Part shown: positions 1 to 8,201 of the stretch, piece after piece
Layout: every line of letters begins with the position of its first letter
Numbering within the stretch: position 1 is the stretch's first letter
Origin: an uncultured Flavobacteriaceae bacterium
GTDB lineage: Bacteria; Bacteroidota; Bacteroidia; Flavobacteriales; Flavobacteriaceae
Length of the DNA stretch: 10,389 nt
Assembly (NCBI GenBank): GCA_913052425.1
Contig: CAJXEG010000036.1
Location: forward strand, 1-10,389
Reading direction: 5' to 3'
Made by a program: the position numbers and the translations under genes
The notes under the pieces: model-generated
Databases searched by the model: none
What the model was told of the DNA's origin: nothing
Seen by the model: the letters and a program-made list of their open reading frames with translations, nothing else

Positions 1-1299
1 GGCCCTTCGTGGTATTGGATGCCGGATGTATTTGAAAAGTTTTTTGGGGATTTTGGCAAGAAAGTCAGTGACTATTATGCCTTGGAACGATTGGATCCGG
101 GCTATCAGGTTTATTTTGGTGAAAACGATTCCATATTGATCGGAGATTCTTTGGAAAAGATCTATGCGGCTTTCGAGGCTGAAGAAAAAGGAAGCGCCGC
201 CAAACTGAAAAAATTCATTGCTAAAGCTGCCGACAATTACAAAATTGCGATTGATGAATTGGTCTATCGCCCCGGGGTTTCCCCCCTGGAACTGGTCACG
301 CCTGACACCATAAAGAAGTTAGGTTACTTTTTTTCGAATGTAAAAAGAGAAGTCACCCGAGAATTCAAAAACCCCAAACTGGCACAGATCCTTCAGTTCC
401 CGGTCTTGTTTTTGGGGGCCAAACCGGCAGACACTCCTGCTTTCTACAATTTTATGAATTTTGCCGATTTTGGTTTGGGAACCTGGCATCCCAAAGACGG
501 TATGTACAGCATCGTAAAGGGCATGGTTCAACTGGCCGAAAGTCTGGGAGTAAAAATTCACATCGACAGTCCTGTGGAGGAAATACTGTTGGAAAACAAA
601 AAAGCTGTTGGGATTAAAGTCAAAGGGAAAAATATCATATCCGATATTGTATTAAGCGGAGCCGACTATCACCATAGCGAAACCTTGCTCCCGGAAGATT
701 CAAGAGCTTACAGTGAGGCCTATTGGGATAAAAAAACATTCGCACCCTCTTCTTTGCTATTTTATGTGGGATTGAACAAAAAGGTGAAAAATGTCTCCCA
801 CCACACCTTGTTTTTTGATGTGGACTTCGACACCCACGCCCAAACGATATACGATACTGCCCAATGGCCAGAAGAACCTTTGTTCTACGCCAATTTTCCA
901 TCGATCTCTGACCCTGATATGGCACCCCAAGGCAAAGAAGCTTGTTTTATTTTGATCCCCATTGCGCCCGGATTGGAAGATACTGAACAAGTGAGGAACC
1001 GTTATTTTGACATCGTGATGGAACGCTTGGAAAAACTTACCGACCAAAGTTTAAAAGACGATCTTCTCTTTAGGGAGTCTTTTTGTGTAAATGATTTTAT
1101 TTCGGTTTACAATTCTTATAAAGGTAATGCTTATGGCATGGCCAATACGCTATTGCAAACGGCTTTTTTGAGACCTAAATTGAAAAGTAAAAAAATAAAA
1201 AACCTCTATTTTACAGGACAATTGACTGTGCCCGGCCCCGGGGTTCCTCCTGCCTTGATTTCCGGGAAACTGGTAGCAGGCTTGATCGAAAAAGCCTAG
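1..1299 (+). CDS. crtI: Phytoene desaturase CrtI (5' end outside window)
   Basis: FAD-dependent desaturase that converts phytoene to lycopene-type carotenoids at the inner membrane. The reading frame is open from base 1 (GPSWYW precedes the Met codon at 19), so that Met is internal. About 55 N-terminal residues, including the Rossmann GxGxxG segment, are missing. In visible numbering (G1 at base 1), GPSWYWMPDVF at 1-11 is the conserved stretch after the FAD motif. GTWHPKDGMYS at about 160-170 matches the G-W-P-GGM substrate-domain motif of the family, and VLSGADYHH at 217-225 is typical. NLYFTGQLTVPGPGVPPALI at 401-420 is the C-terminal FAD-contacting signature. The length fits a normal CrtI of about 485 residues. 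No crtB follows on this strand, so any carotenoid partner genes lie upstream. A CrtD-like desaturase is the main alternative. The stop codon overlaps that of the convergent gene. Confidence 0.9.
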   Translation, partial: GPSWYWMPDVFEKFFGDFGKKVSDYYALERLDPGYQVYFGENDSILIGDSLEKIYAAFEAEEKGSAAKLKKFIAKAADNYKIAIDELVYRPGVSPLELVTPDTIKKLGYFFSNVKREVTREFKNPKLAQILQFPVLFLGAKPADTPAFYNFMNFADFGLGTWHPKDGMYSIVKGMVQLAESLGVKIHIDSPVEEILLENKKAVGIKVKGKNIISDIVLSGADYHHSETLLPEDSRAYSEAYWDKKTFAPSSLLFYVGLNKKVKNVSHHTLFFDVDFDTHAQTIYDTAQWPEEPLFYANFPSISDPDMAPQGKEACFILIPIAPGLEDTEQVRNRYFDIVMERLEKLTDQSLKDDLLFRESFCVNDFISVYNSYKGNAYGMANTLLQTAFLRPKLKSKKIKNLYFTGQLTVPGPGVPPALISGKLVAGLIEKA

Positions 1300-2150
1300 A
1301 ACCACCAATAGATAAAGACAAATTCTTCCTCTTTAAGCTGGATTACGCTGTCCAGTTTTTTGATATTGGCGCCAACTGACGATTCGTATTCTACCAATTG
1401 CTCGGATATTTGCTCCCACAATCCCAAGCGCTTGAATAGATTGTATTTCAAATATTTCTCTTTTTGAAAATATTTTCGGTGTTTTACCCAAAAGTCGGTA
1501 TCGTATAAATCTATTTTCTCCAACTCATAAATCCACTTATTGGCTACCTGTGCTTCGAACTGATCTACATAGACTTTTTCTTCTCGGTCTGTGTTGAGCA
1601 TTAAATATTTCAGGTCCGTTCCGTCGTAGGTATTGTTGACAAATCGCCCTACCTCTGATCCCAAAAACCTGAATGTTCCGTCCAGTTTTATGGCTTCATA
1701 TACAACCCTTGGGGGATTGAAGGGATTGTAGTTATTGTAAAAGGAAAGTGGGGAATAAGGCAGTCCATCGGCCTCGTCTATAAACAAAAAGACACTGTCT
1801 CTGTCTTGATCCCATTGTTCGTATAATCGGTTGTACAACATCCGTATCCATTGATTTTCTTCCATGTATATTTGGGTGTACTCCCGGATGTCGATCATTT
1901 CATCCCTGAGGCCAACAAGGTTATCGATATTGGACTCTCTGTCTCCAAATTCTTCCCCTTGTCTTTCGACCCCAAAAGAAACCAATACCCCAAAAAATAC
2001 GATAAGGAATTCTACAAAGCCTTTTTTGATTCGATCGTAAAAGTCTTGTAAAGAAAATCGGTCTCCCACGGTAATTATCCGCAACAACCAGTTGAGTTGT
2101 TCCTTCTTTATCCCTTTTTCTTTTTGATTTTTATCGAATTGGTCGCTCAT
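1296..2150 (-). CDS. Single-pass membrane protein of unknown function (DUF6090-like architecture)
   Basis: 284 residues, not firmly recognised. The N-terminal 43 residues are charged and lack a signal peptide. One hydrophobic helix at about 44-61 (KGFVEFLIVFFGVLVSFGVE region) follows two lysines, which suggests N-inside topology with the remaining 220 residues outside the cytoplasm. The soluble part is helical and charged. A segment at 150-181 (VYEAIKLDGTFRFLG, then GRFVNNTYDGTDLKYL) recalls the pattern of flavobacterial DUF6090 proteins, which place one anchor helix before a helical domain. That link is inference from pattern only. No catalytic motif is visible. The gene starts 51 bp after addB on the same strand and may be the last gene of that operon. 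ATG at 2150 follows an A/T-rich leader with no Shine-Dalgarno sequence. It ends with the aromatic tail IYWWF, and its stop codon shares three bases with the crtI stop. Confidence 0.8.
   Translation of the reverse strand: MSDQFDKNQKEKGIKKEQLNWLLRIITVGDRFSLQDFYDRIKKGFVEFLIVFFGVLVSFGVERQGEEFGDRESNIDNLVGLRDEMIDIREYTQIYMEENQWIRMLYNRLYEQWDQDRDSVFLFIDEADGLPYSPLSFYNNYNPFNPPRVVYEAIKLDGTFRFLGSEVGRFVNNTYDGTDLKYLMLNTDREEKVYVDQFEAQVANKWIYELEKIDLYDTDFWVKHRKYFQKEKYLKYNLFKRLGLWEQISEQLVEYESSVGANIKKLDSVIQLKEEEFVFIYWWF
1335..1361 (+). terminator. Probable intrinsic terminator for crtI, inside the opposing gene
   Basis: Left arm AAGCTGGA (1335-1342), loop TTACGCTG, and right arm TCCAGTTT (1351-1358) form an 8 bp stem with one G-U pair, and a run of six T covers 1356-1361. 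It lies 36 bp after the crtI stop, where a rho-independent terminator would be expected. The stem is short and the last pairs use the T run, so this is a moderate call. The same bases encode part of the C-terminus of the convergent membrane protein. Confidence 0.5.
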
Positions 2151-2201
2151 GGGAAATTATTTTTCTAAATATATTCAATATAAAATTGATTTTTGAATTA
2201 A

Positions 2202-4931
2202 TTAATCTTTGTTCTTAAAATTTACTTTGGGATCAAAAATTTCACTGATGATTTTAAACAAAGTTGCCTCAAAGCGATCTAGGTTTTCCGCATTGAGGGC
2301 TTGATCCCGATTGTTTCCGTGAGAAAAAGACATAAAATATTGTGGTAGATTTCTGAAAGAAATGATCCCTGCAGCTGTTTTTTGATGTTTGGACAAAAGG
2401 GATTTTTGGACATAAGAATAGAGAAGAATTTGAAACAGATAGGCGTAGTCAGTCTGTTCATCAAACACTTCCCAATGAGGTAATTTGAGTTGTCTGGGTT
2501 GAATCATCCCTGTTTTATAATCGATGATTCTGAGGGTTTCGTTGTAGAGGTCGATACGATCAACCACACCGATCAATTTGACGGGGAAGTCGATTCCGGG
2601 CAGTTGAATACTTTCCTCAAATTTATGTTCCAACTGTAGTATTTTAATGCAATTGCCCTGTTGAACGTGTTTTTGTTCGATGGCTAAGAAATCTAAAATA
2701 GATTTTTTGAGTACTTCAAAAATAATGTGGTTACGTCCGGTTTTTTGTTGGGTACCGTGATAAATGGATTGATAGTGTTGTTCCATTAGGGGCAGTAAGC
2801 GTGCTTTCATTTGTTCAAAATCTTCAACCCTAAGTAATTGATTTTGGTAGGGCAAGTAGAGTTGCTCGACCACCTCGTGTACCAAATTTCCTTTGTCCAT
2901 GTGGTTGATCGTCGATTCCATGGTGGTTTTTTCTCTGATCTTTAGCACCCTTTGGTAATAAAATTCCATGGGATTTCTGAGGTAAAGAGAAAGGGAGGAA
3001 GGGGAAAAACCCTTTTCGGCAATGGCACGAAGGCGCTGCTGAATGTTTTGGGTTTTTTCGATCATATGATCGGTACTGGGTGGAATATGATAATTTAAGA
3101 CCAGTTGTTTTTCTTCGATTTGATGCGCCGGCTGCTGTTGGTATTTTAACTGGTATAAAAAGCGGCTCATTTCGCCAGAATTCAATCCATCACTTTGGGT
3201 GTTGTGGAGTAAATAAACTCTTTTGGCACGCTGGAGGAGTCGGTAAAAATGATAGGTATAGATGGCGTCATTTTCCAAAAAGGTGGGGAGGTTGAATTTT
3301 TTCTTCAGATCAAAGGGCAGAAAAGATTGGTTCTTTTTGCCTGAAGGTAAAATGCCCTCATTGAGATTGGTGATCACCAAATTGTCGAAATCTAACAAGC
3401 GGGTTTCCAGTAAACCCATAAACTGTATGCCCTCCAATGGTTCCCCAAGAAAATCGATTTTCTCCCCCTTGACAAGCGCTCTAAAAACCAAAAGTAGCAG
3501 GGGAAGGTTTTCGACAAAAGGGTGTTTTTGATGCATGACTTCCAACTGGTTAAACAGGGCTTTGAATTTTTTGAAATAGGCCAAATGAAGTGCAGCACTG
3601 GCTTCCTTGGTCTGTTCCAAAAACACCATGTAATGGTCACAAATACAAATCAAGCGGTGGAGGAAATCAGCGATGGTCTCTACGGGAGCAAAAAAGCAAT
3701 GGTCGATGGCGTGAACCTTGTCCAATGGGTAAAGTTTACTTTGAGAAAAACGATATAAATTTTTAGACTCAAAATCCTTCAAATGCTCCCCGGGATTTAA
3801 ATCGTGAAATTTGAACAGCGGCAGACACCAAGGCGTGGACAATAAACTTTTGAAGTTTTTATAGAAAAAGGCTCCTTTCTTGGTATTGAGGTGCAACTGA
3901 AAAAAGAGCTCAAAAAAATCGGCAGTAGGGGTATCTTTTAGGGGGTAACCCATGGTGACATTCCACCCCAAAGCGGTATCATCGATGGCAGAAAGTGCCG
4001 GGGTCAAAAGGGATTCGTTCCCCAATACAACAGCGGTTTTTTCCTCGGGATGGTCTATTGCAATTTGTGCCGCTAATTGCGCAGCGTATTTGGCTTGTGC
4101 AACATTTTTACTCACACCGATAAGCTCGATCTTTTTGGACTTGGTGTAATGCTTTTGAAATGAAACAGCTCGAGATCGCAGGGATTTCCAATCCGTGTGG
4201 TAATGGCGGATAAATTTCCCCGCAGCATGAACCTTATCTTCAAAAAAATGTTGATCGATATCCCAATGGGCAGTTCCTTTGTTCCTCGAAATAAACTCTT
4301 GAATGATTTGAGCTTCGGATTCATTTAGGGCATTAAAACCCACAAAATAGTGGTGTTTGTTTGTCTGGCCCAGATAAAACTCCAAATTGGCAACCGCCTC
4401 CCGGAATATCAATCCGAGTGTAGCTTGCTGTTTCTGATGTAATCTCTGATTCAATGCCTGGTATAGTGCAGGCATAAGCCTCCAAAATTCCAAATGGTTT
4501 TGGATGATATTACTTTGATCTTCGTTTTTGGCCCATTGGGTCATTTCCTGGAGCGAGAATTGAAAATCAAAGAAGGTTTTAACATCGACCAAATGGGCAT
4601 CCATTTCGTTGAAGTCGGATAAAATTACTGTGGCCCAGCCCAAAAATTGATCAAATGAGTCCTGCTGTTTTTCATGGGAAACGTCTTGGTATGCGGCATA
4701 AAACTCAAAAATCAAATCTACGGGAGCTACTTTTTTTAAAGCGGAGAGCTCTTCGACAAAATTTTCAATACTGACGATTTCGGGTGCAAAAGCAGGTTTT
4801 TGAATTTGACGGGCCAATGCATTTTTTAAAAACAAGCTTGCCCGGCGACTGGGCACCACAACTTTGACGGATTCAAATGGATGTTTTGAATTGACAATTT
4901 CTTCTGCTATTTCATCCAGAAAAGTTTTCAT
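2202..4931 (-). CDS. addB: AddB-type subunit of the double-strand-break helicase-nuclease (PD-(D/E)XK nuclease)
   Basis: 909 residues, clearly shorter than Bacillus AddB (about 1,160) but close to what I recall for Bacteroidota. With AddA it would unwind and trim DNA ends so that RecA can load. The N-terminus has VVVPSRRASLFL (24-35), a degenerate helicase start with no Walker A GxxGxGKT. A helicase-fold remnant is GLLETRLLDFDNLVI (506-520). The C-terminal RecB-family nuclease is intact: GFSPSSLSLYLRNPMEFYY (641-659) leads in, with His685 in GNLVHEV, Asp791 in GVVDRID, Asp804 and Lys806 in IIDYKTG, and Gln834/Tyr838 in QILLYSY. The cysteines that hold the Fe-S cluster in classical AddB are not seen: Asn-Pro replaces Cys-Pro at 653-654, and there is no Cys after the nuclease motifs. 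ATG at 4931 is 28 bp downstream of the addA stop, which fits co-transcription. Confidence 0.88.
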   Translation of the reverse strand: MKTFLDEIAEEIVNSKHPFESVKVVVPSRRASLFLKNALARQIQKPAFAPEIVSIENFVEELSALKKVAPVDLIFEFYAAYQDVSHEKQQDSFDQFLGWATVILSDFNEMDAHLVDVKTFFDFQFSLQEMTQWAKNEDQSNIIQNHLEFWRLMPALYQALNQRLHQKQQATLGLIFREAVANLEFYLGQTNKHHYFVGFNALNESEAQIIQEFISRNKGTAHWDIDQHFFEDKVHAAGKFIRHYHTDWKSLRSRAVSFQKHYTKSKKIELIGVSKNVAQAKYAAQLAAQIAIDHPEEKTAVVLGNESLLTPALSAIDDTALGWNVTMGYPLKDTPTADFFELFFQLHLNTKKGAFFYKNFKSLLSTPWCLPLFKFHDLNPGEHLKDFESKNLYRFSQSKLYPLDKVHAIDHCFFAPVETIADFLHRLICICDHYMVFLEQTKEASAALHLAYFKKFKALFNQLEVMHQKHPFVENLPLLLLVFRALVKGEKIDFLGEPLEGIQFMGLLETRLLDFDNLVITNLNEGILPSGKKNQSFLPFDLKKKFNLPTFLENDAIYTYHFYRLLQRAKRVYLLHNTQSDGLNSGEMSRFLYQLKYQQQPAHQIEEKQLVLNYHIPPSTDHMIEKTQNIQQRLRAIAEKGFSPSSLSLYLRNPMEFYYQRVLKIREKTTMESTINHMDKGNLVHEVVEQLYLPYQNQLLRVEDFEQMKARLLPLMEQHYQSIYHGTQQKTGRNHIIFEVLKKSILDFLAIEQKHVQQGNCIKILQLEHKFEESIQLPGIDFPVKLIGVVDRIDLYNETLRIIDYKTGMIQPRQLKLPHWEVFDEQTDYAYLFQILLYSYVQKSLLSKHQKTAAGIISFRNLPQYFMSFSHGNNRDQALNAENLDRFEATLFKIISEIFDPKVNFKNKD

Positions 4932-4959
4932 CAGTGTTTTTTGATCTTGGGGTGAAACA

Positions 4960-7900
4960 TCATACTACTGTTTTTACTATGGTCTTTTTTCCAATGTAAA
5001 CCAAAAAGCATTTTGATTTTTCATGGGTCATTTCTTCAAGCACCTCGGCGTAGTGTTTGATTTGTGTATAGTGACGGGGGCTTTCTTTTCCGGTTTTATA
5101 ATCGATGATTACCCAGCCGTCTTTATTTTTCACCACCCGATCGGGGCGAACAAAGGATTTTTGAGGAATCAAAATATCCTTTTCATTGTAGACTTCGATG
5201 TCCTCTTGGTAGAAGTCTGAAAGTTGTGGATGATCCACAATGTCTTTTACCATTTGCAGATAGTGATCGTATTCCTCTTTGTTGATATTCCCGGAATGGA
5301 GGGCATCGGTCACCACAGCAGAAACATCCTTGGCGCTGGAAACTTCGGCCATTAAATCGTGAACCAACAGACCTTCTTCTCGGGCGGCAATTGCAGATTC
5401 GTCGTGTTTTGTGTGCATTTGTACCCAAAGTCTTTTTTGCCAATTGGGCTGAACTTTGAAATCGGGTTGAAGGGTTTTTATGAGGGTTTGTGTATCATCG
5501 CTTTGCGCCTCGACAGCGGTGCCCCATTTAAAAGGGTGTTCTATTTCAGGTTTTTGATTTTGACTTCTAACAAAATGGTTGAGCAAGGTGGCATAGCTTT
5601 TGTCTACGGCTGTGGTTTCGCCCTCTAGGGTACAAATCAAATACATTTGAGAAACAGCTCGGGTCAAGGCAACATATAAGGTATTGAGGGCATCACCCCT
5701 TTCAGCCAAAAGCTCTCGCTCATAAAATGCACAAGCCTCCTGGCCTAAGTATTTTAATTTGTTTGAAAAATGGATTCGTCCCCAACTAAAAGGAGTGTCA
5801 AAATGATTTTTGATGGGATACCATACTTTTCGACTTCGGGAAGAGACCAATTCCTCGGAGGCAAAAGGAAGAACCACCACTGAAAACTCCAATCCCTTGG
5901 CCTTGTGAATGGTTAAGATTTTGACTGCATCGATACCCTCCGGTATGACAATTTTTTGATCCTTTCCCTTTTGCTCCCAATAGTGAAGATAACTCAAAAA
6001 ACTTCCTTCGTCTTGGGCACTGAACTCAAAAATATCATCTAAAAAAGCGTTCAAATGCGCTTCCATATTTTCAATTAATTGGAAAGCGGCAATGGCATAC
6101 TCAACAGCGTTGTAGATGGATTTTTTTGAAAAAAGCTGAAAATCAAATGAAAGGTCAAATTGTTTTTTGATTTCTTTTTCAAAAGAAAAAATGGGAAGAA
6201 AAACCAATGTACTCAGGCATTGATCCAAGTCCATTTTTGTTCCCTTATACTGATACAAAAATTCAATGATGTTTTTTCTTTGTTCCTCATCCTCGGGGTA
6301 TACTGCCAAACGAATAAGAGCGATAAGAAAATTGACTTTAAGAGAACTCCCCAAAGACAAAGATTCGGATGAGATCAAGGGGATGTCTTCAGTCTGGAGT
6401 GCCTCGGCCACCAGAACAGCTTGTTCTTTTTTTCTGACCAATACAGCCATGTCTTTCCACAAAAAACCATTGGATCGGGCTGCTTTGAGTGAGATAATGG
6501 TCTGTTGTTGATATTGGGGTGTGGTACTTTCTTTTTTCCTGCTGTTTTCGATAAAACGCACGACCACCTGTCCCCCTTTTTTGTGGTTGAACTCTTGTTG
6601 GGTTTGTTGCTCAAACATTTGCTTTTGCTCGGAGTCTTCGAACCTAGCCCCTACCCAATAAAAAAACTGATTGTTGAAGTCTACAATGGCGTCCCTACTG
6701 CGGTAATTTTTTGGCAAAAGAGTGATGTCGGGGAGCAATTGGGGAAAGGGACTTTCTTTTTTTAAAAGGTTCAGAAACTGTTCATTGTCCCCTCCCCTCC
6801 ATCTGTATATGGCTTGTTTGGGATCACCCACCAGAAGAAGGGATCCCATTTGATGGTCATCATCCAACCCCTGCAAGGCGTTGGAAATTAATGGAATGAG
6901 GTTTTTCCATTGCAGGCGGGAGGTGTCTTGGAATTCGTCGATAAAATAATAACGGTATTTTTCGCCCAGGCGCTCGTATATATAAGGGGCGTCAAGACCC
7001 GAAATTTCATCATCAATCATTTCGTTAAATCGACTGAGAAGCAAGCGGTTTTCGGGAAGTTGTAGTTCTTCAAGACCTTTTTCCATCCGGCCAATCAACG
7101 ACAAAGGAGTCCATTGACTGATGATACTCCTCAAAAGCAAAAGCCTCCCTACCTTGGATTTGGCTTGGGTAAAACTTTCAAGCAGCTGAGGAATCAAGGA
7201 ATCGATGATGGTTTTTTTGGTCTCTGAAAGGGATTGGGTGTAGAGGCGTTGTCCTTCGGCAAGGTTCTTTTCCAATTGGTTTTCATAAAGACCATCTACA
7301 GTGCCATTGGCTATTTTTTTAAAATGTTTGTAAAGGGTTTTCCCGTTAAAATCATCTTCGGTCAAACCTTTATCGCTCAATAGCTTGAGTATGTCTGATC
7401 CAATATTTCGAAGCTCATTCTTGAGTGTACTGAGTTGTTTTTGGAAGGCTGTTTTTTGGGCTTTAAATTCTTTTTGATCAATTTTTTTCAACACGGACAG
7501 TGGCTCTCGATCATTTTCGTTGAGTAACAGTTTTGAGAAGTCGAATAAATCTTTACCGATATTCCAACTTTTAAGTTCTTCAATTTTACTTAAACTAAAA
7601 GCGACCAAGGTGTCGGTCAAGGGTTTGTCTATCCCTGCTTGGTCTAAAATATTTTCTGTCATTTCTTCCAACAACAAATCACTGTCGAGGGTAACCTCAA
7701 AGCTGGCGGGTATTTTTAAATCTTTAGCAAAACTCTTTATGATTTTATGGGTAAAACGATCCAGCGTAATCACTTCAAAGGCAGCATACTCATGTAGGAT
7801 TTTGTTCAATACCCTTTGGGCTTTTTGTTGAAGTGATGGCAAATCGATTTCTAAATCAATGATCAAGCTGGAGCGAATGTCTTTGATTTTGGCATCCTCT

Positions 7901-8106
7901 ATATGATGGGCAAGTAGATGTAGATTGTTTAGAATCCTGTACTTCATTTCCTTGACAGCCTTGTTGGTAAAGGTCAATGCCAACATGTTCCGATAACCGT
8001 CATCGTGATGAGGGGAAAGTAATTTTTTGAGATAGGCATAGACCAATGCATATGTCTTTCCAGAACCTGCAGCCGCATTTATGATTTGAAAAGGACTCGA
8101 TTTCAT
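4960..8106 (-). CDS. addA: AddA-type UvrD-family helicase with C-terminal nuclease domain
   Basis: 1,048-residue SF1A helicase-nuclease, the motor subunit of an AddAB (RecBCD-type) end-processing complex in the cytoplasm. All helicase motifs are visible: Walker A AAAGSGKT (11-18), Ia TFTNKAVKEM (45-54), Walker B IDEFQDT (389-395), GDPKQAIYRWRGGD (427-440), NYRS (467-470), TIHKAKGLEF (732-741) and YVALTRA (811-817). The C-terminal PD-(D/E)XK nuclease shows His915 in GLLVHDLM, Asp989 in RPDR, Asp1002 and Lys1004 in IIDYKTG, and QIKHY (1015-1019). Motor and nuclease therefore both look active. The length is below RecB or Bacillus AddA (about 1,200). ATG at 8106 places Walker A ten residues from the start, as usual in the family, and it has no Shine-Dalgarno sequence. 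It is the first gene of the leftward block and is divergent from sodA across 95 bp. A stand-alone RecB-like protein is unlikely given addB immediately downstream. Confidence 0.93.
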   Translation of the reverse strand: MKSSPFQIINAAAGSGKTYALVYAYLKKLLSPHHDDGYRNMLALTFTNKAVKEMKYRILNNLHLLAHHIEDAKIKDIRSSLIIDLEIDLPSLQQKAQRVLNKILHEYAAFEVITLDRFTHKIIKSFAKDLKIPASFEVTLDSDLLLEEMTENILDQAGIDKPLTDTLVAFSLSKIEELKSWNIGKDLFDFSKLLLNENDREPLSVLKKIDQKEFKAQKTAFQKQLSTLKNELRNIGSDILKLLSDKGLTEDDFNGKTLYKHFKKIANGTVDGLYENQLEKNLAEGQRLYTQSLSETKKTIIDSLIPQLLESFTQAKSKVGRLLLLRSIISQWTPLSLIGRMEKGLEELQLPENRLLLSRFNEMIDDEISGLDAPYIYERLGEKYRYYFIDEFQDTSRLQWKNLIPLISNALQGLDDDHQMGSLLLVGDPKQAIYRWRGGDNEQFLNLLKKESPFPQLLPDITLLPKNYRSRDAIVDFNNQFFYWVGARFEDSEQKQMFEQQTQQEFNHKKGGQVVVRFIENSRKKESTTPQYQQQTIISLKAARSNGFLWKDMAVLVRKKEQAVLVAEALQTEDIPLISSESLSLGSSLKVNFLIALIRLAVYPEDEEQRKNIIEFLYQYKGTKMDLDQCLSTLVFLPIFSFEKEIKKQFDLSFDFQLFSKKSIYNAVEYAIAAFQLIENMEAHLNAFLDDIFEFSAQDEGSFLSYLHYWEQKGKDQKIVIPEGIDAVKILTIHKAKGLEFSVVVLPFASEELVSSRSRKVWYPIKNHFDTPFSWGRIHFSNKLKYLGQEACAFYERELLAERGDALNTLYVALTRAVSQMYLICTLEGETTAVDKSYATLLNHFVRSQNQKPEIEHPFKWGTAVEAQSDDTQTLIKTLQPDFKVQPNWQKRLWVQMHTKHDESAIAAREEGLLVHDLMAEVSSAKDVSAVVTDALHSGNINKEEYDHYLQMVKDIVDHPQLSDFYQEDIEVYNEKDILIPQKSFVRPDRVVKNKDGWVIIDYKTGKESPRHYTQIKHYAEVLEEMTHEKSKCFLVYIGKKTIVKTVV

Positions 8107-8174
8107 ATGCTGGTATAATTCTTAAAATTAGGTTTTTTCGCCATCATCACTTACCGAATGATTAAAAGAAATTC

Positions 8175-8182
8175 TACTTTTG
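8175..8182 (+). promoter_or_regulatory. Candidate -7 promoter element of the superoxide dismutase gene
   Basis: TACTTTTG matches the Bacteroidota -7 consensus TAnnTTTG exactly and lies 19 bp before the sod ATG. The matching -33 TTTG is not clear: only TTAC at 8151-8154 sits at the right distance. Transcription would start near 8188, leaving a leader of roughly 14 bases that is A/T only and has no Shine-Dalgarno sequence. The 95 bp spacer 8107-8201 must also hold the addA promoter, for which I see no convincing match on the minus strand. Confidence 0.5.
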
Positions 8183-8201
8183 TAAAAATTAAAAAATTAT
8201 T

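Noticed and set aside
19..21. Met codon as the crtI start
   Set aside because: The frame is open to base 1 and the preceding GPSWYW is part of the conserved CrtI sequence, so this Met is internal.
1236..1243. CCCCGGGG palindrome
   Set aside because: It encodes part of the conserved PGPGVP of CrtI and has no loop or T tract, so it is explained by coding.
2173..2198. ATTCAA...TTGAAT inverted repeat between addB and the membrane-protein gene
   Set aside because: A six-base A/T-rich stem with a 14-base loop and no T tract is expected by chance in such DNA.
1296..8106. The leftward block as a new anti-phage or accessory system
   Set aside because: AddAB is a core DNA end-repair enzyme in this phylum. 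No toxin, sensor, integrase or composition shift is visible, and the membrane protein alone does not justify the claim.
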